A stretch of DNA of 29,559 nucleotides. Origin: UBA4717 sp002404395 (GTDB lineage Bacteria; Bacillota; Clostridia; Oscillospirales; CAG-272). The DNA is taken from the NCBI GenBank assembly GCA_937902275.1, contig CALFNW010000025.1:1-29559 (forward strand). The letters are read 5' to 3'. The notes beneath the pieces are model-generated. The model saw only the letters and a list, made by a program, of their open reading frames with translations. It was not told the origin of the DNA and ran no database searches. Of this stretch, positions 16,084-23,878 are shown in pieces. Within the stretch, counting starts at the first letter, position 1, and each line of letters starts with the position of its first letter. Both the position numbers and the translations under genes were made by a program.

Positions 16084-16112
16084 ATTATATCACATTTTTG
16101 CGCACGATTCAA
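16084..16112 (-). promoter_or_regulatory. Sigma-A promoter of the Dabb-NusGII-Gx-apbE run
   Basis: On the minus strand: TTGAAT (16112-16107), 17-bp spacer, TATAAT (16089-16084), with extended -10 TG. It gives a leader of about 60 nt. The gene run downstream has no clear terminator until 4973-5019, so this promoter may also feed miaB, mutS, mutL and tgt. The rest of 16017-16223 holds no gene. Confidence 0.85.
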
Positions 16113-16223
16113 CATTAAAGTTTGAACAAAACGGATAATGATACATAATTCGCGGCAAAGAGCGTCGGATGTCAGCAGACGCCGATAAAGCTGCAAAGCG
16201 CGAGTATGCTCCTGTCCGATAAA

Positions 16224-17321
16224 TTATTTGCGCTCTGTAAGGCAGGCGTTAAGCTCCCACGCCGGTAAACACCCGGTTCGTCTGAGCAAGAGCCGCTTGT
16301 CGGGCAAAAGCGATTTCAGTCTTAAGGGGAGTACGAACAGATCCTCGCTCCTGTGATATACGCTCATCATTATTTCGGGCGCGTAGTTCTTTATGGTTTC
16401 AAGACATCCGTCAAGCGCTTCGGACTCAGAGCCTTCAACATCGAATTTTATAAAATCGACCTTTCGGTGTTCCAGAATATTGTCGAGCGAATCGGCGGAC
16501 ACACGCTTCTCCGAGGTATCCTTGACCGAGGGCACGTGAGCAAGTCCCGCAACCGTGGAATTGCGGTTGCCCGAGCGCAAAAACACAAGCTCGCCCGCGC
16601 GGCTCCATGCACAGAGATTGTGCGCTTCCAGCTTACAGTTCAGCGTGTCTGCAGCCGCTTCAAGCTTTTTGAAATTTTTGGAATCCGGTTCAAACGCTAT
16701 CGCTTCGCAAAGCCGTGGCGCCGCATCGCTGAAGAGCTTTATCGTATCGCCCGTATACGCTCCGAGGTCCGCGATGCGGCGCCACGAGGCGGTGTCAAAT
16801 TCTCCGATCATCTCGTTAAGTTCCGAGGTGTTTTCAAGCAGGTATCCGAGCCGACCGGTGAGCTTATAGTTTATAATTGCTTTGTATAACTTACGCGATC
16901 TTGAGTCGTCAAAAGCCTCAAAAGCGGCGTTAAGCTCGGCTTCATGCGCTTTTGCGAACTCAAGAGTGAACAGCGCCTCTCCCGCTACCGGCACGTCCGG
17001 CAGATACAATTCATGCTTTGCCGCTATATTTTCTACCTGCGCGATCACGGACTCAAGCCTCGTTCCGAAAGCAACAAGCACGATAAAATCAGCATACGCC
17101 CTTTCCACTTCGGAATAACTCATAACGCGTTTGCCGCGAAAGCTCTGACCGCGCACAAAGCCGTCAGACGCAAAGTATCCGCAAACCTCTACCGAGCGGC
17201 GCGCAAGCTCATTTGCGATCTTATCGGCGCCGTTTCCCATGCCGTAAATAAATATCGGCTTATCTGCCCGTTCGAGCTGTTCCCACAGATCTTTGTCGGG
17301 AAATGTTATAAAATCATTCAT
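16224..17321 (-). CDS. FkbM family methyltransferase with N-terminal nucleotide-binding-like domain
   Basis: A 365-residue protein. The N-terminal part (about 17-120) starts IFIYGMGNGADKIANELARR, a Rossmann-like glycine loop as in sugar-modifying or nucleotide-binding domains. The C-terminal half is an FkbM methyltransferase: SAM motif I DLGAYTGDTIKLF, acidic FEPDSKNFKKLEA, and FIKFDVEGSESEALDG, a family hallmark. Substrate unknown; FkbM enzymes methylate hydroxyl groups of glycans or polyketides. The ATG at 17321 is supported by GGAG 6 nt upstream and overlaps the stop region of the amidohydrolase gene by 8 bp, so the two are coupled. Longer upstream starts would run far into the amidohydrolase gene. 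Confidence 0.88.
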   Translation of the reverse strand: MNDFITFPDKDLWEQLERADKPIFIYGMGNGADKIANELARRSVEVCGYFASDGFVRGQSFRGKRVMSYSEVERAYADFIVLVAFGTRLESVIAQVENIAAKHELYLPDVPVAGEALFTLEFAKAHEAELNAAFEAFDDSRSRKLYKAIINYKLTGRLGYLLENTSELNEMIGEFDTASWRRIADLGAYTGDTIKLFSDAAPRLCEAIAFEPDSKNFKKLEAAADTLNCKLEAHNLCAWSRAGELVFLRSGNRNSTVAGLAHVPSVKDTSEKRVSADSLDNILEHRKVDFIKFDVEGSESEALDGCLETIKNYAPEIMMSVYHRSEDLFVLPLRLKSLLPDKRLLLRRTGCLPAWELNACLTERK

Positions 17322-18153
17322 GTATCGCTCCGTTTTTATCCGATGCTTTGCCGAGAAACTCCATTGCATTATCCCAAAGGACTCTGCGGGTAGCTTCGGC
17401 ATCAAGCCCGAGCGCCGAAAAGCGTTCAAGCTCTTTTTTTCCGTACTTGCAGGGGTAGTCGGTACCGAACATTATCCGATCGACGCCGAGCTTTTCAAAC
17501 AGACGGTATATTTTCGACAGCTCGGTATTCCAGAGAGAGCTTGAACAGTCGTACCAGGCGTTTTCATGTCTGCCGAGCTCAAGCGCAAGCTCATGGTCAA
17601 GGTAGCCTCCGAGGTGAGCGGCGCAAAATTTTAACTTAGGGAATTTTTCGGCGAGCCGGTACAGTTTGTCAAGCTTTGAATAACAGTATTTGTCACGGTC
17701 GTCGCCGATATGAAAATACACCGGGATTCTGCCCTCGCAAAAAGTATATAAATCAAAGAATCTCGGGTCGTCAATATCCGCGCCCTGTATATCCGGGTGT
17801 ATCTTGAAACCGGAAAGTCCGAGCGCAAGGACACGCTCGCCCTCGGCGCTCTTGTCCGCGAAATCCTGATGCATACCTGCAAAACCGTAAGCTTCAAAAC
17901 CGAGTGAGCGCGCCGTTTTTATGTCCCCGGCAATCGAATCGTTAACAGCCTTGACCTGATGTGCGTTTGTCGCGACTCCGAGCAACAAAAAGCCAGCGAT
18001 CCCCGCTTCTCTTTCCGATGAGATAAGGTCGTTAAGTCTGCCGTTTCCCTCGCAGGTAAAATTATAAAAATTATTTAATGCCGTCACCGCTTTGTCGGCG
18101 ATCGCATCGGGATATACATGAGTATGTATGTCAAAAATTTTTTGTTTTTCCAT
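17314..18153 (-). CDS. Amidohydrolase family (amidohydrolase 2 type) metal-dependent hydrolase
   Basis: A 279-residue TIM-barrel protein. The metal-binding pair is FDIHTHVYP near the N-terminus; further ligands are His in GFKIHPD and VYFHIGD, His in CAAHLGGY and Asp in FGTDYPCKYG. This is the layout of the amidohydrolase-2/decarboxylase-like group, soluble and zinc-dependent. The exact substrate is unknown. Start ATG at 18153 gives MEKQKIFDIHTH; the ribosome binding site is weak (AAAAAGA). It is followed with an 8-bp overlap by an FkbM methyltransferase and preceded by aspartate kinase. Confidence 0.87.
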   Translation of the reverse strand: MEKQKIFDIHTHVYPDAIADKAVTALNNFYNFTCEGNGRLNDLISSEREAGIAGFLLLGVATNAHQVKAVNDSIAGDIKTARSLGFEAYGFAGMHQDFADKSAEGERVLALGLSGFKIHPDIQGADIDDPRFFDLYTFCEGRIPVYFHIGDDRDKYCYSKLDKLYRLAEKFPKLKFCAAHLGGYLDHELALELGRHENAWYDCSSSLWNTELSKIYRLFEKLGVDRIMFGTDYPCKYGKKELERFSALGLDAEATRRVLWDNAMEFLGKASDKNGAIHE

Positions 18154-18195
18154 TCTTTTTACCGAAAACGCCCTTTGAGCCGAATGACCGAACAA

Positions 18196-18221
18196 GGCGG
18201 TGTCCGATCTCGGGCACCGCC
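18196..18221 (-). terminator. GC-rich hairpin after aspartate kinase
   Basis: On the minus strand, GGCGGTGCCCGA pairs with TCGGACACCGCC (one C-A mismatch, loop of two bases if fully paired). It lies 10 bp after the aspartate kinase stop, but the following TTGTTC is a poor T-run, so it may be leaky or act as an mRNA 3' end stabiliser. Confidence 0.55.
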
Positions 18222-18231
18222 TGTCTGATGC

Positions 18232-19548
18232 TTAAAGGCAAAATTCGCCGTAAATCGCCGACATCGCCTTTTCAAAGTCGGTTTCTTTTATGCCGACAAT
18301 AATATTAAGCTCGCTTGAGCCCTGATCGATCATTTTAATGTTTATGTCGGCATCATAAAGCGATCTGAATACCCGGAGCGCGGTACCTTTAGCCTCTACC
18401 ATTCCGCGTCCGACCACTGCAATAAGTGCAATTTCATCTTCGATCGTAAGACTGTCGGGAGTGACCGCTCTGAATATACCGTTCATGATCTGGTCGCGTT
18501 TGCTTTCAAGCTCTGAGGTCGAAATTATCACCGACATGGTATCAATGCCCGAGGGCAAATGCTCGAAAGAAAGGCCGTGATTTTCAAACACCTCAAGCAC
18601 CCGTCTGCCGAAGCCGAGCTCCGAGTTCATCAGATCCTTTTCGACCGTGACGGTACTGAAACCTTTTTTGCCCGCGATACCCGTGATAATTCCGTGACCG
18701 TCATTTTCATACGAATGAGCGATGATCATTGTGCCGTCCGCAGCCGGATTGTTGGTATTGCGAATATTTATCGGTATTCCCGCATATCTTACGGGAAAAA
18801 TCGAATCTTCGTGAAGTACGGTAGCACCCATATACGACAACTCGCGCAGTTCACGGTATGTGATCGTCTTTATTATCTTGGGATCCTTGACGATGCGAGG
18901 GTCGGCCATGAGGAAGCCGTCAACATCGGTCCAATTCTCGTAAACGTCCGCGCCTACCGCGCGTGCGACTATAGATCCGGTTATATCCGAACCGCCGCGC
19001 GAAAAGGTCTTGATCGTATCGTTCGGCATTGAACCGTAAAAGCCGGGTATGACCGCGTGCTCGTGACGGCGGAGCTCGCACGACAGCAGGACGTTTGTCT
19101 TTTCGGAGTCAAAGGTGCCGTCCTCGTTAAAGAAAATATATTCCGCGGGATCAATGAAATCAAAGCCCAGGTATGCAGCAAGTACAAGACCGTTCAGGTA
19201 TTCGCCGCGGCTCGCGGCATAATCCTTGCCCGCTTTATGCGCGAAAGCCACTTTGATCAGCTCAAACTCTTTATCAAGCGAAAGTTCAAGCCCGATCCCG
19301 TTTATAATGTCGTTGTAGCGTTTTTCGATCAGCGAAAAATGCATATCAATATTATCGCCGGCAGCCGCAGCTTCATAACAGCTGTACAGCATATCGGTGA
19401 CCTTTGTGTCATCTTTTGAGCGTTTTCCGGGCGCTGAGGGTACTACGTACCTGCGGCTCGGATCATTGACTATTATTTCATATACTTTTTTAAACTGCGC
19501 GGCGTCTGCAAGCGAGCTTCCGCCGAATTTAACAACCTTGGTCTGCAC
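18232..19548 (-). CDS. Aspartate kinase
   Basis: A 438-residue monofunctional aspartate kinase, which phosphorylates aspartate in the first step toward lysine, threonine and methionine. The kinase domain starts VVKFGGSSLAD and includes SAPGKRSKDDTKVTDML and FSRGGSDITGS, followed by WTDVDGFLMADPRIV. Two C-terminal ACT domains (from about residue 290) are typical of feedback regulation by an amino acid. The size resembles the Bacillus YclM type. The start is GTG at 19548, chosen because AAGGAG lies 7 nt upstream. A consensus promoter gives a leader of only about 25 nt, so no riboswitch fits upstream. Confidence 0.95.
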   Translation of the reverse strand: MQTKVVKFGGSSLADAAQFKKVYEIIVNDPSRRYVVPSAPGKRSKDDTKVTDMLYSCYEAAAAGDNIDMHFSLIEKRYNDIINGIGLELSLDKEFELIKVAFAHKAGKDYAASRGEYLNGLVLAAYLGFDFIDPAEYIFFNEDGTFDSEKTNVLLSCELRRHEHAVIPGFYGSMPNDTIKTFSRGGSDITGSIVARAVGADVYENWTDVDGFLMADPRIVKDPKIIKTITYRELRELSYMGATVLHEDSIFPVRYAGIPINIRNTNNPAADGTMIIAHSYENDGHGIITGIAGKKGFSTVTVEKDLMNSELGFGRRVLEVFENHGLSFEHLPSGIDTMSVIISTSELESKRDQIMNGIFRAVTPDSLTIEDEIALIAVVGRGMVEAKGTALRVFRSLYDADINIKMIDQGSSELNIIVGIKETDFEKAMSAIYGEFCL

Positions 19549-19579
19549 TGTTATTCTCCTTACACACAACGGTACTAAT

Positions 19580-19609
19580 ATTATATGTTAAAATATACAG
19601 TTTTGTCAA
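19580..19609 (-). promoter_or_regulatory. Consensus sigma-A promoter of aspartate kinase
   Basis: On the minus strand: TTGACA (19609-19604), 18-bp spacer, TATAAT (19585-19580). Both hexamers are exact consensus; the spacer is one base longer than ideal. Confidence 0.9.
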
Positions 19610-19614
19610 GAAAT

Positions 19615-19667
19615 AAAAAAGCAGGCGCAAATGTTTGGACAAAAAAGCCAAGCACAGTCGCGCCTGC
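19615..19667 (-). terminator. Intrinsic terminator after the VanY-like gene
   Basis: On the minus strand, GCAGGCGC (19667-19660) pairs with GCGCCTGC (19628-19621), followed by TTTTTT (19620-19615). The 31-nt loop contains a smaller TTGG/CCAA hairpin. It lies between the VanY-like gene and the aspartate kinase promoter. Confidence 0.9.
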
Positions 19668-19692
19668 GGATAAATTTTGGTAATATTTTCAG

Positions 19693-21249
19693 TCAGACAC
19701 CAAGATATTCGGAATATTCGTCAAGGCACATTCCGAGCGCGTTCATTCTGATCGCGTGATAGCGCCCGACGTATCTGTAATCATCGGAAGAGAACATATG
19801 TCCCGTAATGTCGGACTTGTTTTGCGGATATCTTTCGACAAAGCCGAATTTGTAAGAGTTTTCCCGCAGCCAAAGCGTTGTGCTGACTCCCGCCGCGTCG
19901 TCTGAAGCATTTGCAAAGGTGACAAGCAAGCCTGTCTGATGCTCGTCCTCACCCGGAACCGATGAAACTGTCTCGGCATACCGCTTTGCCTGCGCTTCGC
20001 CGAGCAAAGGAGTATACTCATCGATCAGCGCTCCGTAACTCTTGTTCAACTCATCGAATCCGATATATGCCTTTGATACCGAAAGTCCGTTTATACCGTT
20101 CGCTGAAGCTTCTTTAAGCAATGCCTTGAGCGATTCTGCGGCATATTGTTTCAGATAAAAGGTCTTCCCTTTTGAATCGAATGCCGAAAGCCCGGTCGGA
20201 ACATAATCCTCAGAAAGCCGATGGCTCTTATTGACAACGGTCAAAAACTCGGTCGTGCTTCCCGGATTCATATATGATTCGTAATCCTCAAGGTCGGCAA
20301 GGAAAGTAAAGAGCGGCATTGTTACCGAGGAATCGTCCTCCGGGATCGAAGCCGTGACCGACGGTTCCTTAAGAATGAAGCTGACGGCTTCGTATTCCGG
20401 ATCCTTGCCGTCGGTGATCTTTCCGTTTGAATCGACCTGATTTTGCAGGATTTTCTTTACCGAAAGCTGATCCTTTTCGGAAGTAAGCTCAATTCCGCGT
20501 GCATATTTATCTACAAACTCAAGCGGCACAAACAAATTATCGTTTCGGATAAACGAGGCGGCGTTCATTCTCACCGCAACTCCGTTGACGTAAGCTTTGT
20601 CGGTTCCGACGTCGAATCCGAGCGTTTCGTTTGTATCGCTTTTAACGATATATTTGACGCGGTCAACGCTTCCGACCATGGCAAAGCCGCAGTATTCGGC
20701 AACGCTTGAAAAATCAACATATTCGGCACCGTTTTCAAGTATTGCATAGCCGCCCTTGACGCTTTTTTTGGTATTGTAATCCGACATTTCAAGCGTGTAG
20801 TTTCCCGCTCGGTCAGCGTCATGCGAGGAAAGCGCGATAAAAAATCCGCTCACACCCACCGCAGCAAGCACCGAAAGCACCGTAAGAAAAAGTATAAATA
20901 CCGAGGAGTAATATTTTATGCGCTCATTTCTTTTAGCTTTGCGTCTGAGTTTTTCCTCTGCGAGCATACGCTCAAGCTTGGCTCTTTCGGCAGCAGCCTC
21001 CGCGGCAGTTTTGCGCGGTTCACCGTCGCGCGATGCAGTTTTGCGTGCGCTGTCTCTGTGAGCGGTATTTTCATGGACTCCCGCGCGGGGATCTGACGGA
21101 CGTTCGGACTTGAGTTTTTCGCGGCGCACGTTTTTGACGTCGGCCGCAGAAGCGTTTTTTTTGAAATAATCCGAGGGTCGCACACCCGGACGCGTAATCG
21201 GCATATTGTTTTCTTTTCCGCCGTTTTCGGTTCGATTTTTATTCTCCAA
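19693..21249 (-). CDS. Membrane-anchored VanY-like protein lacking catalytic residues, with stalk domain
   Basis: A 518-residue type II membrane protein. Residues 1-110 are cytoplasmic, highly charged and disordered (many Lys, Arg, Ala, Glu); a membrane helix spans about 112-140. A copper amine oxidase-like stalk segment lies at 176-266. The C-terminal part (about 330-518) aligns by eye with M15B VanY-type D,D-carboxypeptidases: EHQTGLLV (436-443), GFVERYPQNKSDITG, RYVG and a C-terminal LDEYSEYL helix. The metal site is lost: His437 remains, but the canonical Asp is Thr444, and the usual Glu-Pro-Trp-His is Ser-Ser-Asp-Asp (487-490). It probably binds or senses cell wall without cutting it. 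The start is TTG at 21249 after GGCGGTGATATCATT; ATG at 21204 is the alternative. Confidence 0.82.
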   Translation of the reverse strand: MENKNRTENGGKENNMPITRPGVRPSDYFKKNASAADVKNVRREKLKSERPSDPRAGVHENTAHRDSARKTASRDGEPRKTAAEAAAERAKLERMLAEEKLRRKAKRNERIKYYSSVFILFLTVLSVLAAVGVSGFFIALSSHDADRAGNYTLEMSDYNTKKSVKGGYAILENGAEYVDFSSVAEYCGFAMVGSVDRVKYIVKSDTNETLGFDVGTDKAYVNGVAVRMNAASFIRNDNLFVPLEFVDKYARGIELTSEKDQLSVKKILQNQVDSNGKITDGKDPEYEAVSFILKEPSVTASIPEDDSSVTMPLFTFLADLEDYESYMNPGSTTEFLTVVNKSHRLSEDYVPTGLSAFDSKGKTFYLKQYAAESLKALLKEASANGINGLSVSKAYIGFDELNKSYGALIDEYTPLLGEAQAKRYAETVSSVPGEDEHQTGLLVTFANASDDAAGVSTTLWLRENSYKFGFVERYPQNKSDITGHMFSSDDYRYVGRYHAIRMNALGMCLDEYSEYLGV

Positions 21250-21290
21250 AATGATATCACCGCCGTTTCGTATATAGTCTCACTCAAAAC

Positions 21291-21319
21291 ATGATACCAT
21301 ATACTTGACGAAATGTAAA
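21291..21319 (-). promoter_or_regulatory. Promoter of the VanY-like gene
   Basis: On the minus strand: TTTACA (21319-21314), 17-bp spacer, TATCAT (21296-21291), with extended -10 TG. It lies between the zinc-ribbon gene stop (21347) and the TTG start (21249). Confidence 0.78.
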
Positions 21320-21346
21320 GTACAGGTTAACTTTTTATGAAGAAAA

Positions 21347-21736
21347 TCAGGTTTTGGTGATGGTTACCGTTTTGCATACCGGGCAGGTCACGGAAATTTT
21401 GCCGCGTCCTCTGGGCACGCGCAGATTTGCTCTGCAGGTCGGGCATTTCAGATAACGGTGAGTTCCGCGGTCTCTGATCTTATTTTTCTCAAGGCGGAAC
21501 CAATCAATAACGCGTTTCTTGAGTGCATCGTATTTGCGGTTTTCATTCGTGCGTCTGTATATATCTGCGGAGAAAAAACGGTAAAGTTCAAAAGCGATCA
21601 GCAGATATGAAATGACCGTGAGCGGGAGCTTTGTTACAACCGCAAGCGCCGAAACGAGCACCGCGCACAACAGCATTGCTTTCCCGAGAGGGTCGATCCC
21701 GTATCTGTTTCTCATAAAACGCCTGAATGCTTCCAT
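21347..21736 (-). CDS. Small membrane protein with C-terminal zinc ribbon
   Basis: A 129-residue protein of unknown function. It starts with a basic N-terminus (AFRRFMRNRYG), then two membrane helices or one hairpin (about 20-55: AMLLCAVLVSALAVV, LTVISYLLIAFELYRF), a basic cytoplasmic stretch, and a zinc ribbon formed by CPTC and CPVC near the C-terminus, ending in TVTITKT. The ATG at 21736 has AAGGAGA 5 nt upstream; an in-frame ATG 12 codons earlier lacks this. It lies upstream of the VanY-like gene on the same strand but that gene has its own promoter. Confidence 0.8.
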   Translation of the reverse strand: MEAFRRFMRNRYGIDPLGKAMLLCAVLVSALAVVTKLPLTVISYLLIAFELYRFFSADIYRRTNENRKYDALKKRVIDWFRLEKNKIRDRGTHRYLKCPTCRANLRVPRGRGKISVTCPVCKTVTITKT

Positions 21737-21922
21737 GATTATCTCCTTGCCGTGCGACGGCCAAACGATCATATTTCGGATCTATTCATGCCACGGCGAC
21801 AAGTTAGTTTATACATGGCGCCGACGGCAATAAACGATACGACTTTCGCGCACATATTAAAGTATAGCTGACGTTTACAAATAAATCCGAAAAAAATTGT
21901 AAATATTTTATATCGCTTGCTA

Positions 21923-21951
21923 TTGAAAAAAGCGGAATTATGAGGTATAAT
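21923..21951 (+). promoter_or_regulatory. Promoter of mrp
   Basis: TTGAAA (21923-21928), 17-bp spacer, TATAAT (21946-21951). The mrp ATG is 44 bp after the -10 box; the leader contains a small GGC-GTAT-GCC hairpin (21960-21969). The rest of the 259-bp gap 21737-21995 shows no gene; no convincing promoter for the minus-strand neighbour was found in it. Confidence 0.85.
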
Positions 21952-21995
21952 AAACAAGTCGGCGTATGCCGTCAACAACTCAACGGAGGCAACTT

Positions 21996-22844
21996 ATGTC
22001 ACAGGAAAACGAATGTACGCATGATTGTTCAAGCTGTGCGGCGGACTGCCCTTCCAAAAGCGGAGAAAGTCTGATAGAAAAGCCGCATGAGCTTTCGCAC
22101 ATTAAAAAAGTTATCGCCGTCGTCAGCGGAAAAGGCGGCGTCGGCAAATCGGCTGTCACCTCGATGCTTGCAGTGGCTACCCGCAGACTCGGCTACAATA
22201 CCGCCATTCTCGACGCGGATATTACCGGTCCGTCGATTCCGAAGGTATTCGGTCTGACTGCCGAAGCTGAAGGCGACGGAAACGGCGCGATCTTTCCGAT
22301 AGTCACCAAGACAGGAATTGAAGTAATGAGTATAAACGCATTGCTTCAGGATAAGGAAACGCCGGTCGTCTGGCGCGGTCCGGTCATCGCGGGCGCGGTC
22401 AAGCAATTCTGGACCGATGTTATCTGGAACGACGTGGATTATATGTATATTGATATGCCGCCCGGAACGGGAGATGTTCCGCTCACCGTCTTTCAGTCGC
22501 TGCCGGTCGACGGAATAATTATCGTCACAAGTCCGCAGGAGCTTGCCAACATGATCGTCTCAAAGGCGGTCAACATGGCAAAGCTTATGAATATTCCCGT
22601 GATCGGAATTGTGGAAAATATGAGCTATTTCGTATGTCCCGACTGCGGGCGCGAATACAAAATATTCGGTGAGAGCCATGTCGGCGAAACTGCGGAAAAA
22701 TTTTCGCTTGAAGTGCTTGCGCGCATTCCGATCGACCCGCGTCTTTCGGCACTTTCCGACAAGGGTATGCTCGAGCTTATGGAAAACGATTATCTCGACC
22801 ATGCGCTTGAGCTTATCGAAAATCTTGATACGAATAATAAGTAA
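21996..22844 (+). CDS. mrp: Mrp/NBP35-type P-loop ATPase, Fe-S carrier
   Basis: A 282-residue cytoplasmic ATPase that carries or helps insert Fe-S clusters. It has the deviant Walker A GKGGVGKS (in VVSGKGGVGKSAVTSM), the DADITGPSIPK switch, DMPPGTGD, and the C-terminal cluster-bridging pair Cys-Pro-Asp-Cys in YFVCPDCGREY. The N-terminus carries an extra motif, Cys7-X3-Cys11-X2-Cys14-X3-Cys18, like the N-terminal cluster site of NBP35-type proteins. The start ATG at 21996 has GGAGG 7 nt upstream; an in-frame ATG ten codons earlier lacks a site. It is a single-gene transcript on the + strand between minus-strand genes. Confidence 0.94.
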   Translation: MSQENECTHDCSSCAADCPSKSGESLIEKPHELSHIKKVIAVVSGKGGVGKSAVTSMLAVATRRLGYNTAILDADITGPSIPKVFGLTAEAEGDGNGAIFPIVTKTGIEVMSINALLQDKETPVVWRGPVIAGAVKQFWTDVIWNDVDYMYIDMPPGTGDVPLTVFQSLPVDGIIIVTSPQELANMIVSKAVNMAKLMNIPVIGIVENMSYFVCPDCGREYKIFGESHVGETAEKFSLEVLARIPIDPRLSALSDKGMLELMENDYLDHALELIENLDTNNK

Positions 22845-22886
22845 TTTATTATGCTGCCGTCGCGGACATCAGACCCGCGGCAACGC

Positions 22887-22936
22887 TTTCAAGAGGTTGT
22901 TAAACGGTCCCTGGCTTGTTTGACAGCCTCTTGAAA
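22887..22936 (+). ncRNA. Long RNA hairpin downstream of mrp (3' UTR structure or small RNA)
   Basis: The arms 22887-22907 and 22916-22936 give 21 uninterrupted pairs, four of them G-U, with an 8-nt loop (22908-22915). The four wobble pairs would be A-C mismatches in a minus-strand RNA, so the + strand transcript is the one that folds. It begins 42 nt after the mrp stop. A T6 run is 17 nt beyond the stem (22954-22959), too far for a classical terminator. Confidence 0.5.
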
Positions 22937-22969
22937 CGCATTATTAAAAAATATTTTTTGCTTGGCTGT

Positions 22970-23863
22970 TCAACCGATCAGCCCGCAGCTTCTCAATACT
23001 TCGGCGATCCGACTGCGTTTCGCGCTGTCGATCTCGCAGAGCGGTAAGCGCATTTCCTCGCCGCAAAGGCCCATCATCGCAAGGGCGCATTTGACAGGTA
23101 TCGGATTGACCTCGCAGAACATTGCCTCGCAAAGCGTGCTCATGTCCTGCTGCAGTTGACGACACTTATCAAGACTGCCTTCAAAAAACGCTGTGCACAA
23201 TCCGTGCATTTTATGCGGTACAAGGTTTCCTACAACCGATACTACACCTATACCTCCGAGCGCAAGCACCGCAAGCGTCATGTCGTCGTTTCCGCTGTAT
23301 ACGTCAAGCATACCGCGGCACTCGGTGAGTATTCTCTGCGTTGTGAGTATGTTTCCGCCGGCTTCTTTGACTGCGCAGATACGCTCATGGCGGCATAGCT
23401 CTTTATATACGCTCATCGGTATGTCTATACCGGTGCGTGACGGCACGTTGTACAGGATCACGGGAAGCTTCACCGAATCGGCAATTGCCGTAAAGCTTCG
23501 GATAAGTCCCGACTCGCTTGCTTTATTGTAATACGGAGTTACGGTCATTACCGCGTCCGCGCCGGCGTCCTCGGCAAATTTTGTCATTTCTATTGCGGTG
23601 CTTATGTTGTTACAACCCGTGCCGGCGATCACAGGCAGTCTGCCGTCCGCCTGTTTTACCGCAAAGCGAATTATATCACGCCGCTCGGTTTCGGACAAGG
23701 TTGCGGATTCACCGGTCGTTCCGCAGACCACGATACCGTCCGCACCTTCGACAAGCTGACGCTCTATTAGTCTGCCGAAGCTTACAAAATCTATTTTCCC
23801 GCCCGAAAACGGCGTGACTATTGCCGTTGCCGAGCCTTTAAAAACCGGTCTGTCAAGTAACAT
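22970..23863 (-). CDS. dapA: 4-hydroxy-tetrahydrodipicolinate synthase
   Basis: A 297-residue class I aldolase-fold enzyme that condenses pyruvate with aspartate semialdehyde, the committed step to diaminopimelate and lysine. Key residues, numbered from the ATG at 23863, are Thr49-Thr50 in GTTGES, Tyr139 in LYNVPSRTG, Arg143 for carboxylate binding, and the Schiff-base Lys166 in CAVKEAGGN. It is divergent from queA with 41 bp between the starts, where no good ribosome binding site for dapA was found (nearest is GGAA 13 nt upstream). An in-frame upstream ATG at 23902 would run into queA and does not fit the family. Confidence 0.95.
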   Translation of the reverse strand: MLLDRPVFKGSATAIVTPFSGGKIDFVSFGRLIERQLVEGADGIVVCGTTGESATLSETERRDIIRFAVKQADGRLPVIAGTGCNNISTAIEMTKFAEDAGADAVMTVTPYYNKASESGLIRSFTAIADSVKLPVILYNVPSRTGIDIPMSVYKELCRHERICAVKEAGGNILTTQRILTECRGMLDVYSGNDDMTLAVLALGGIGVVSVVGNLVPHKMHGLCTAFFEGSLDKCRQLQQDMSTLCEAMFCEVNPIPVKCALAMMGLCGEEMRLPLCEIDSAKRSRIAEVLRSCGLIG

Positions 23864-23878
23864 TTTAAGTGATCTATT

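Noticed and set aside
16353..16889. 178-codon open frame on the + strand
   Set aside because: It lies fully opposite the FkbM methyltransferase gene, has no ribosome binding site or family pattern, and reads as a shadow of the real gene.
19549..19614. Lysine riboswitch in front of aspartate kinase
   Set aside because: The consensus promoter leaves a leader of only about 25 nt, far too short for a lysine riboswitch.
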